Source: Rhizobiales bacterium UBA3584 (GTDB lineage Bacteria; Pseudomonadota; Alphaproteobacteria; Rhizobiales; Devosiaceae). From it: 12,631 bases of DNA. The stretch spans positions 1-12,631 of the forward strand of contig DFMV01000037.1 in assembly GCA_002375765.1 (NCBI GenBank), written 5' to 3'. Position 1 is the stretch's first letter, and every line of letters begins with the position of its first letter. The notes below the pieces were generated by a model. It saw only the letters and a program-made list of their open reading frames with translations. It was not told the DNA's origin and did no database searches. The translations under genes and the position numbers were made by a program. Shown piece after piece: positions 7,763 to 12,631 of the stretch.

Positions 7763-8098
7763 ATGATCCGTCTTGTTCCCATATTGCTCATCGCCGTTGG
7801 CCTCGCCTTTGCCGCCACCGTGTTCGCCGCGGCGCAGACGCCTGCGACCGAAGCGCCTCTGGCGGCCTGCGTCATCGGCGATGAACTGGGAAACCAGCAG
7901 ATGCCGAAGTCACTGGAGCGCTGCGGCAAGTTTTCAAGCTTTGGACTGCTCGCCGCGCCGTGCCAGGTGGAAAAGGCGCTGGAGCGGACCGCGAGTGAGA
8001 TATTTCCCCGTTTATCGTGCGGGGCCGCAGAACCACCTGTGTTGGCCGGGGCGCGCGAAGTCATCCTTTTGATCGACATTCCGCCGCCCAAGGCCTGA
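7763..8098 (+). CDS. Small secreted hypothetical protein with four cysteines
   Basis: A 111-residue protein starting at ATG 7763, chosen because it begins a clean signal peptide (MIRLVPILLIAVGLAFAATV, then FAAAQ). In-frame upstream starts (GTG 7712, ATG 7733) would add 10-17 residues before it, and no start has a clear ribosome-binding site. The mature part has four cysteines (C36, C54, C67, C86), consistent with two periplasmic disulfides. It ends with a short hydrophobic strand, AREVILLIDIPPPKA. I do not recognise the family. It precedes the L,D-transpeptidase by 85 bases on the same strand, so the two may be co-transcribed, which hints at an envelope role. Confidence is moderate that it is real and low on function. 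Confidence 0.55.
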   Translation: MIRLVPILLIAVGLAFAATVFAAAQTPATEAPLAACVIGDELGNQQMPKSLERCGKFSSFGLLAAPCQVEKALERTASEIFPRLSCGAAEPPVLAGAREVILLIDIPPPKA

Positions 8099-8183
8099 GC
8101 CTTCACGTCCTCACCTGTAGTCTCAACTGGCTGGACCCATGGCGGTTTCCGGCACAACCAACCTGCGTGCAATGAATGAAATC

Positions 8184-8843
8184 ATGTTGACCCGCCGTCG
8201 ATTTCTTGTCGGCGCATCGAGCCTCGTCGCGCTGACCGCGACCGGGTGTACCACCACCACAACGCCGGTTCGGCCCGAGCCGCAGTTGCCGCCGCCGATC
8301 CCCGAACATGTGCGCCGGATGTATGCGGCCATGCCCGGCGAGGAGTTTCCAGTTCCCGCCGTCAATCTGCGCCATGTCGACCCGCAGTTCTTCCGGACCG
8401 AGGTCGATTACACCAGTGGCGAAAAGCCGGGCACTGTAGTGGTCGATACCGCCCGGTTCTACCTCTACCACGTGCACGAAAACGGGCGGGCCATGCGCTA
8501 TGGCGCCGGTCTTGGCCGTGCCGGCTTCGAATGGTCGGGTCGTGGACACATCGCCTATGCGCGCGCATGGCCGGTCTGGACTCCGCCTGCCGAGATGATC
8601 GCGCGCGAACCCGAGCTCGAGCAATGGCGCAACGGCCAGCCGCCGGGGCTCGACAACCCCCTCGGCGCGAGGGCGCTCTATATCCATCAGGGCAATCGCG
8701 ACACGCTCTACCGCATCCACGGTACGGGTGAGGCCTGGACCATCGGCAAGGCCGTCTCCTCGGGCTGCGTGCGGCTTTTGCATCAGGACGTCATCCACTT
8801 GGCCAAGCAGGTACGGCCGGGCTCGGCTATCGTTGTGATCTGA
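8184..8843 (+). CDS. L,D-transpeptidase, YkuD family, exported
   Basis: A 219-residue exported enzyme. Its YkuD domain should make 3-3 peptidoglycan cross-links or attach envelope proteins, using a cysteine nucleophile. The start at ATG 8184 gives LTRRRFLVGASSLVALTATG-C, a twin-arginine signal whose ATGC motif may serve as a non-ideal lipobox (Cys22). In-frame starts at 8172 and 8139 would only lengthen the region before the arginines. The catalytic signature is intact: RIHGTGEAWTIGKAVSSG, then CVRLLHQD, giving His179 and Cys195, with ALYIHQGN before it. The N-terminal part (FFRTEVDYTSGEKPGTVVVD, then RFYLYHVHENGRAMRYG) is the usual YkuD lead-in. This resembles the single-domain ErfK/YbiS/YnhG-type enzymes common in Rhizobiales. 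A strong terminator follows at 8854-8881. Confidence 0.92.
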   Translation: MLTRRRFLVGASSLVALTATGCTTTTTPVRPEPQLPPPIPEHVRRMYAAMPGEEFPVPAVNLRHVDPQFFRTEVDYTSGEKPGTVVVDTARFYLYHVHENGRAMRYGAGLGRAGFEWSGRGHIAYARAWPVWTPPAEMIAREPELEQWRNGQPPGLDNPLGARALYIHQGNRDTLYRIHGTGEAWTIGKAVSSGCVRLLHQDVIHLAKQVRPGSAIVVI

Positions 8844-8853
8844 CATCAACCTG

Positions 8854-8882
8854 AAGGCGCGCCGCCAACGCCGCGCGCCTTT
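8854..8882 (+). terminator. Strong hairpin terminator after the L,D-transpeptidase
   Basis: AAGGCGCGC (8854-8862) is perfectly complementary to GCGCGCCTT (8873-8881) around a 10-base loop. It begins 10 bases after the transpeptidase stop and ends in TTT. The A-start and T-end could let it work in both directions. Confidence 0.75.
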
Positions 8883-9212
8883 AACCTCCGCCGCATAGCC
8901 TGCAAAACCTGCGTCAAGGTCAACGAAAGGCCAGTGTGACATCGGGAACCTTGACCGTGGGCATCGGGCACTTTGCGTCGCAGCTTTTGAGAAAGTCACC
9001 AAGCATCTTGGACGAGCGAAACGGGGTCGGATGCTGAATGTCGGCCTTCTCCGTCTTCTTACTACAACCTGACAGTCCGGTAATGACGGTAAGCTGACAT
9101 ATTCCGCACTAATTCAGTATCGTTCGGTTGGCTCGTTCTGCAGCACCCGCTGGACGTTCGCTCGCACCCTATCTATGGTCGGCAATCTCTTCCTGCGACT
9201 GGACTGTTGACG
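8883..9212. other. Gene-free stretch holding repeat copy A
   Basis: About 330 bases without an acceptable gene. The minus strand has an open frame from 9108 down to the stop at 8920-8922 that reads like a small lipoprotein (VITGLSGCSKKTEKADIQHP, later KMLGDFLKSCDAKCPMPTVK), but it has no ATG, GTG or TTG. A frameshifted ATG sits at 9098-9100. The same stretch contains one copy of the 47-bp dispersed motif (9029-9075), so the protein-like reading may be incidental. The promoter of the LysE gene should lie in the last 100 bases. Confidence 0.5.
9029..9075 (-). repeat. Dispersed 47-bp repeat, copy A
   Basis: Aligned by eye without gaps, this segment on the minus strand matches copies at 11053-11099 and 11742-11788 at 35 of 47 bases each. 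The shared core runs CTGTC-x-GGTT at one end and G-x-GCCGAYATY at the other. Around copy A, ATGTCGGC (9038-9045) and GCTGACAT (9093-9100) form a near-perfect inverted pair, so the full unit may be about 65 bases. Confidence 0.55.
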
Positions 9213-9845
9213 ATGCCGTCGATCGAAATTCTCATTGCCTTCTTTGCCGCAACGTCGGTATTTGCCTATATGCCTGGTCCCGCCATGCTCTATGCAGCGG
9301 CCCAGGCCATTGCGCGTGGACGCAGGGCCGGGTGGATGGCGGCACTGGGTATCCATATCGGCGGCTATGCACATGTCGTTGCCGCAGCTGCTGGATTGGC
9401 AGTGCTATTTGAGATCGTTCCACCACTCTACCTCGCCTTGAAGCTGGTTGGCGCTGCCTATCTGGTCTGGCTGGGGCTGAAGCTGTTCCTGGCGAAGGAG
9501 ACTCTTGCGACGTCCAACATTCAAGTGGAGGCAAAGGCACCGCGTCGGGCCTTCTGGGAAAGCATCACCGTTGAAGTCCTCAACCCCAAGACCGCCATCT
9601 TCTATGTCGCGTTCCTGCCCCAGTTCACCGACGCTGCCACAGGTTTCCCGGTATGGATGCAACTGCTCATCCTTGGCACAATCGTCAACGTTATGTTTTC
9701 GAGCGCAGACGTTCTCTGTGTATTACTTGCCGACAGGGTCAAAAAATTCCTTAGCTCATCACGGTCGGCGAATCGTCTTGCTCAGCGTACTGGCGGCGGC
9801 ATTCTGATGGCTTTGGGGATAAATGTTGCGCTCAGCCGCCAGTAA
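9213..9845 (+). CDS. LysE/RhtB family amino-acid exporter
   Basis: A 210-residue inner-membrane protein starting at ATG 9213; a TTG two codons earlier is possible. Its length and layout fit the LysE translocator family (about 205-210 residues, five to six membrane helices). The N-terminal helix IEILIAFFAATSVFAYMPGP leads into the family motif PGPAMLYAAAQAIARGRRAG (21-40). Helices follow at about 42-68 and 70-95. A polar loop comes next, then RAFWESITVEVLNPKTAIFY, with NPKTAIFY and FLPQF typical of the family, and C-terminal helices to NVALSRQ. Members export basic or neutral amino acids or homoserine lactone-like solutes; the substrate cannot be told here. It stands alone, with gene-free DNA on both sides. 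Confidence 0.92.
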   Translation: MPSIEILIAFFAATSVFAYMPGPAMLYAAAQAIARGRRAGWMAALGIHIGGYAHVVAAAAGLAVLFEIVPPLYLALKLVGAAYLVWLGLKLFLAKETLATSNIQVEAKAPRRAFWESITVEVLNPKTAIFYVAFLPQFTDAATGFPVWMQLLILGTIVNVMFSSADVLCVLLADRVKKFLSSSRSANRLAQRTGGGILMALGINVALSRQ

Positions 9846-10028
9846 CCGCGCCCTGTCTACAGACCTTGCTTGAGTGCGTGCAGTTTGCAAGCCCGCCTAC
9901 AGTCGCCGCTGGGAGAAAGCAGGCAGTCCGTCATCGACCCCGGTTTCAGACGTTCGTCGCGCCGCCATCTCCGCCCGAAACTTGTCATCCATTCGGTTAG
10001 GTCAAGAGTCGAGGCGGCCGGAGTTGAG

Positions 10029-10241
10029 CTAAGACTGCGATTGCCGTTTTGGGAACTTCTCTCTGAGCATGTCCAAGTTGAAATCCCACAGACCCCTTTC
10101 CTCAATCGCGGGCATTAGCTCCTCGACCGGCGTATGCGTTTCAAACAGAGTCATGTCCTGCAAAGACGAATTGACCATGTCCTGAAGATAAATGCCGATC
10201 GGTTGCCGATCCTCAAAGAAGCTGGTTCTGAACAGCGACAA
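10029..10241 (-). CDS. Unrecognised short ORF, possibly a gene fragment
   Basis: An open minus-strand frame continues from inside the DUF1993 gene to the stop at 10029. The part below 10300 reads like real protein (SLFRTSFFEDRQPIGIYLQD, then MTLFETHTPVEELMPAIEER, GLWDFNLDMLREKFPKR). Possible starts are TTG at 10241 (70 residues) or ATG at 10178 (49 residues, with a too-close AGGAC). I do not recognise it. Readable sequence continues upstream to the end of the DUF1993 gene (TRFGRYATALGWL), so it may be the C-terminal remnant of a truncated gene rather than an independent one. Confidence 0.35.
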   Translation of the reverse strand: MSLFRTSFFEDRQPIGIYLQDMVNSSLQDMTLFETHTPVEELMPAIEERGLWDFNLDMLREKFPKRQSQS

Positions 10242-10299
10242 CCAGCCCAGGGCCGTAGCGTAACGACCGAACCGGGTTGAGGTGACCGGTCCCGTGCTG

Positions 10300-10833
10300 T
10301 CAGACCGGCCTCGTGCGCAACTGGCCTTCATAGTCACGCTTGCCAATCGGGACCCCGCTCGTGCGAAGGATGTCATAGGCCGTGACGGCGTGAAAATGAA
10401 AATTTGGCAGCAGAAATGACAAAAGAAACGTTTCCGATGTGAAGGCCGTCGGCCACGGGCTGACATGCGCAATCAGGATGTCGAGCTCCTTGCTGGAGCA
10501 AGAGTTCACCTCATCTGGCTTAAACGCTACCAGTGCCGATTCCGTCCGTGCTATACGCGCCTGCAAGTCAGCAAAGGGGACAACTTGAGTAAGGTCCGGA
10601 GGCGTCCAGGCACCGGTCCGCATAGCTTCGATCCCCCAAACGGAATAATTTTCAACGCATTCGATCTGGAACCAGAACGGCGCCATATCTTGGTAGAGGC
10701 GCGCCGTCACAAGATCGTCCGGATCGGTGCCGGTCGCTTCGCAATGGGCGGCGGCCTTTTTAAGGAAGCCACCGACCGCACGTACCGTCTGCAGGAAAGT
10801 CGGAACGCTCATATCAAAGAGTGTGGTCGCCAT
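10300..10833 (-). CDS. DUF1993 family protein
   Basis: A 177-residue soluble, mostly helical protein of the DUF1993 family, whose members resemble DinB-like four-helix bundles of unknown function. Family marks are MSVPTFLQTVRAVGGFLKKA (8-27), then AAAHCEATGTDPDDLVTARL, YQDMAPFWFQIE, PFADLQARIARTESAL, and the strong C-terminal signature LLPNFHFHAVTAYDILRTSG followed by VPIGKRDYEG. The start at ATG 10831-10833 matches the family N-terminus; an ATG six codons upstream (10851) is an alternative. The length is normal and there are no frame breaks, so it looks functional although it sits beside decayed DNA. The histidines H147 and H149 near the end could bind metal. Confidence 0.85.
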   Translation of the reverse strand: MATTLFDMSVPTFLQTVRAVGGFLKKAAAHCEATGTDPDDLVTARLYQDMAPFWFQIECVENYSVWGIEAMRTGAWTPPDLTQVVPFADLQARIARTESALVAFKPDEVNSCSSKELDILIAHVSPWPTAFTSETFLLSFLLPNFHFHAVTAYDILRTSGVPIGKRDYEGQLRTRPV

Positions 10834-11255
10834 AGCCTCGCTTGCTCGCATGTTCTTCGTTTGAACCGCGTCACCGCAGTATCAACAACCTACCACTGGC
10901 TGACCGTGCATTCCACTGGGTCGGACTAAGGCGCGAAAACGGAATTCTGGCGACGGCAGCTTCGTCTGCATAGCCGCCTCCGTTGCCCGACCGGGGGGAA
11001 CGGCAGGTTTCCACCCCATGCCGGTCATAGCCACTGGGGGGCCGTTAGCTGCCTGTCCGGTTGTAGCAGGGAAGCAGAGAGAGCCGACATTTGGCATCGC
11101 CGATGATCCTTGGGATCGGTCATCGTCCTCTCCCTGGAATAGCCTCTGCATCCGAACGACCGGGTATCGTTCATCAAACTAGATCGCGGCCTATGAGTGG
11201 CTTTCCGGTGCGGAAGCCCTGATAAACGCACTTGTCCAATGCATCGAAACCATCC
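10834..11255. other. Gene-free decayed stretch holding repeat copy C
   Basis: About 420 bases with only short, unconvincing frames on both strands. It includes one copy of the 47-bp motif at 11053-11099. At 11100-11127 there is an imperfect inverted repeat around CGATGATCC and GGATCGGTCATCG. No RNA gene or mobile-element reading frame is recognisable. Confidence 0.45.
11053..11099 (+). repeat. Dispersed 47-bp repeat, copy C
   Basis: Plus-strand copy matching copy A at 35 of 47 and copy B at 32 of 47 bases, with no gaps. It starts CTGTCCGGTTGTAGC and contains GCCGACATTT. A translation in the corresponding frame reads LSGCSREAERADIWH, similar to copies A and B, but stops soon after. Confidence 0.5.
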
Positions 11256-11501
11256 TCATACAGAGACGTCCCGAGTCATTGTGTCTGCAGACGTCAATCG
11301 AGGTGTTTTAACATCGGCGGTTGTCGCAGACTGGCGCACATCGAGATTGTACAACACTAATGAGACGAGAAGAATAATGGCAATGAATGCAGCGGTCACC
11401 ACAAAGGGATCACGCCAATTTCGCAGCGCCGGCTCACCATTCGAACCCTCGTCCTCGTTCGCCGCCCTTTTTGCCTTGATTGTTCTCACTCCCCGGCGCA
11501 C
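11256..11501 (-). CDS. Possible small single-span membrane protein
   Basis: An 81-residue frame with a GTG start at 11501 and AAAGG a few bases upstream; no ATG is available before the in-frame stop further up. Residues 1-33 are charged (VRTIKAKRAANEDEGSNGE). Residues about 33-52 form one membrane span (PFVVTAAFIAIILLVSLVLY). A short polar tail follows (DVRQSATTADVKTPRLTSAD). The topology is probably N-in. I do not recognise the family. The hydrophobic span argues for a real protein, but the neighbourhood is decayed and the start is non-ATG. Confidence 0.35.
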   Translation of the reverse strand: MRRGVRTIKAKRAANEDEGSNGEPALRNWRDPFVVTAAFIAIILLVSLVLYNLDVRQSATTADVKTPRLTSADTMTRDVSV

Positions 11502-11866
11502 TTGTGCCTTTGGCGACCCTTCGCGAGAGCCTTGGGCAGGACTGCCACATGAGAACTACCGCGTCAAAGCGTTAGAGTGACTTTGACCATAACGTGAACT
11601 GCCCCGGATCAGTGTGCATCTTCTCTCATCAAGAGCAGTCCCAAAAATGCGCCCAGCCGGAAGGTGCCGGTCTGCAGGCGACACCCGAGCGTCCGAATCG
11701 GGCACTCTTTGCAGCCCGCCGGTTTCGGGCTCGTAATCGGGCTGTCTGGTTTTGGCGAGGCAACGGAGGAAGCCGATATCCAGCATCCACCCCCATTTCA
11801 ACTTCATGAGGTGCGCCATCTAACGGTATGCCAACGGAATTATTGGGAATGCCGGGCTTTTTAGGC
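11502..11866. other. Gene-free decayed stretch holding repeat copy B
   Basis: About 365 bases with overlapping short frames on both strands and no ribosome-binding sites. The only structure seen is copy B of the 47-bp motif at 11742-11788. In that frame the plus strand reads GFGLVIGLSGFGEATEEADI, similar to copy A but with the lipobox-like cysteine replaced by phenylalanine. Confidence 0.45.
11742..11788 (+). repeat. Dispersed 47-bp repeat, copy B
   Basis: Plus-strand copy matching copy A at 35 of 47 and copy C at 32 of 47 bases, with no gaps. The longest shared run with copy A is CAGCATCC at the end, after GCCGATATC in place of GCCGACATT. Confidence 0.5.
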
Positions 11867-12040
11867 CTAGTCTTCTGCCCGCGGATTCCACTCCGCATAA
11901 TTACTCAGTTGGAAGGCGGCGCAGCGCCTCTGGTCGATCCACCGCGACCAGATGTGCAAGTGCCCGTTCTTGTCGCTCTTGACTAGAGAGACATACACCG
12001 GGCGATGAAGGAAGGTATTCGTCGAGGTTGAGAGAGGCAT
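11867..12040 (-). CDS. Possible small cytosolic protein of unknown function
   Basis: A 57-residue frame from ATG 12038-12040 to TAG 11867. The sequence is protein-like with G/C-ending codons: STSTNTFLHRPVYVSLVKSD, then KNGHLHIWSRWIDQRRCAAF, then QLSNYAEWNPRAED. It is rich in Trp, Tyr and His, has no membrane segment and no known motif. There is no clear ribosome-binding site. It lies between repeat copy B and the integrase remnant, so it could be a passenger gene of a lost mobile element or a fragment. Confidence 0.35.
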   Translation of the reverse strand: MPLSTSTNTFLHRPVYVSLVKSDKNGHLHIWSRWIDQRRCAAFQLSNYAEWNPRAED

Positions 12041-12066
12041 TCGACGCCATAGTAGCGGGCGCATGA

Positions 12067-12156
12067 TGGTTGCCGCAGGCGGCACTCTCAGTAGCCTATA
12101 GTGCCGGTTTGCACATCGCCGAAGTCGCTATGCTCAAGGTGCGGGATATCGACAGC
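12067..12156 (+). pseudogene. Tyrosine recombinase (integrase) remnant
   Basis: Between a TGA at 12064-12066 and the palindrome at 12150-12169, one plus-strand frame reads QAALSVAYSAGLHIAEVAML then KVRDIDS. This matches the segment around the first catalytic arginine of XerC-like and IS91-associated tyrosine integrases (usual form YGAGLRxxEVxALKVxDIDS). The usual catalytic Arg is replaced by His (AGLHIAE for AGLRIxE), so even this piece is inactive. No other part of the enzyme is recognisable nearby. Confidence 0.65.
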
Positions 12157-12169
12157 GGGCCCGCTGTCG
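12150..12169. repeat. Perfect 20-bp palindrome at the end of the integrase remnant
   Basis: CGACAGCGGG followed directly by CCCGCTGTCG is a perfect inverted repeat with no spacer. It begins exactly where the integrase-like reading (DIDS) ends. No T-run is next to it, so a terminator is unlikely, though it lies downstream of the minus-strand SPOR gene. Confidence 0.7.
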
Positions 12170-12273
12170 CCGGACCTGTTGACCCTGCCGCTAACGGCTT
12201 GGCCTGTTTGTGGGGCGGTGCCATTTGCAAGGCTCCATTCGCGGGTGCGGGAACAAACAGATCCGGCGATGAC

Positions 12274-12630
12274 CTATCCGCCATGCACTGCCAGACAACC
12301 CATATGGGCGAGTTTATTGCAGGTCGCGCTGGCCTGACTGCGGTTGGCAAAGCCGGCAAAGCGTGCGCGGTATATGGTCTGGCCGTTGCGGTTGATAGTT
12401 TCGACGTAGCTGCGCAGGTCCGCGAGCAGGTCGTGGTTGGCGGACGCCTGGTCCAGAAGCATATGGGCAGCATTCTTACTTTTGGCGGCACCGACCTGGA
12501 TGATCCAGCCTCTGGCGACAACAGTATCGGCGGAATTGGTGACCACCGGATCGACCGTGAGGCCGTCGGGACGGGCAATGGGCGAGGGCGCGACGATCTG
12601 ACCGGCATTGTCAACGGCGGGGTAAAAGTC
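12274..12630 (-). CDS. D-alanyl-D-alanine carboxypeptidase family protein, C-terminal SPOR domain (partial)
   Basis: A minus-strand frame open to the window end, so the N-terminal part is missing. About 118 residues are visible. First comes a linker (DFYPAVDNAGQIVAPSPIAR, then PDGLTVDPVVTNS). A SPOR domain follows, with GWIIQVGAAKSKNAAHMLLD, then ETINRNGQTIYRARFAGFAN and RSQASATCNKLAHMGCLAVH. SPOR domains bind denuded peptidoglycan at division sites. In Hyphomicrobiales this linker-plus-SPOR tail is typical of penicillin-binding-protein-5-like D-Ala-D-Ala carboxypeptidases, which is the basis for the full name; the catalytic domain itself is outside the window. The C-terminus ends at a normal place (CLAVHGG), so the gene looks intact here. 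Confidence 0.85.
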   Translation of the reverse strand, partial: DFYPAVDNAGQIVAPSPIARPDGLTVDPVVTNSADTVVARGWIIQVGAAKSKNAAHMLLDQASANHDLLADLRSYVETINRNGQTIYRARFAGFANRSQASATCNKLAHMGCLAVHGG

Positions 12631-12631
12631 G

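Noticed and set aside
8103..9002. A 299-codon minus-strand open frame.
   Set aside because: It is antisense to the L,D-transpeptidase, which has an intact catalytic signature and a signal sequence, and the rest runs through gene-free DNA.
10882..11231. Minus-strand frames of 68-89 codons.
   Set aside because: They are low in predicted secondary structure, overlap each other in different frames, have no domain, and cover repeat copy C.
12096..12614. A 172-codon minus-strand open frame at the right end.
   Set aside because: It is an alternative frame of the SPOR-domain gene, is Pro/Ser/Thr/Arg-rich, and runs through the integrase remnant in antisense.

Overview
The window looks like an alphaproteobacterial chromosome segment, probably Hyphomicrobiales (Devosia/Pelagibacterium-like). 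This rests on GC-rich codon use and on the flavour of the D-Ala-D-Ala carboxypeptidase SPOR tail, the FtsI relic and the DUF1993 and LysE proteins. The taxonomic call is inference from protein resemblance, not from a marker gene. About half of the window is ordinary, well-preserved genes. The rest is accessory or decaying DNA: a possible insertion-sequence end at base 1, truncated genes, a shattered ftsI copy, an integrase scrap and a dispersed small repeat.

Layout. 1-377: a beta-sandwich domain fragment on the minus strand, cut at its C-terminus by a possible IS terminus. 317-652: a small unknown minus-strand gene whose end overlaps that fragment in another frame. 779-2427: a tight three-gene plus-strand operon encoding a secreted DUF5602-like protein, a Tat-exported type I copper cupredoxin and an ECF sigma factor. 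2532-3323: an ftsI (penicillin-binding protein) pseudogene with at least five frame changes. 3365-7271: four minus-strand genes, in transcription order a Rnk/GreA-type regulator, a second Rnk/GreA-type regulator, NADP-type glutamate dehydrogenase (gdhA) and O-acetylhomoserine sulfhydrylase (metY). 7763-8843: a small secreted Cys-containing protein and an L,D-transpeptidase, both plus strand. 9213-9845: a LysE/RhtB exporter. 10029-10833: an unknown fragment and a DUF1993 protein, minus strand. 10834-12273: mostly decayed DNA with two weak small ORFs and a tyrosine-integrase remnant. 12274-12630: the C-terminal SPOR domain of a D-alanyl-D-alanine carboxypeptidase, running off the window end.

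How the genes may work together. The sigma-factor operon is the best candidate for a less-described module. Two exported proteins, one a probable copper protein and the other His-rich at its C-terminus, are co-transcribed with an ECF sigma factor, and no anti-sigma gene is visible beside it. The gdhA/metY block links ammonia assimilation to sulfur amino-acid synthesis, next to two RNA-polymerase-secondary-channel-type regulators. Cell-wall genes recur (ftsI relic, L,D-transpeptidase, SPOR carboxypeptidase), but nothing shows they form a system. A 47-bp motif occurs three times, ungapped, in gene-free DNA (9029-9075, 11053-11099, 11742-11788) and is the main dispersed-repeat signal.
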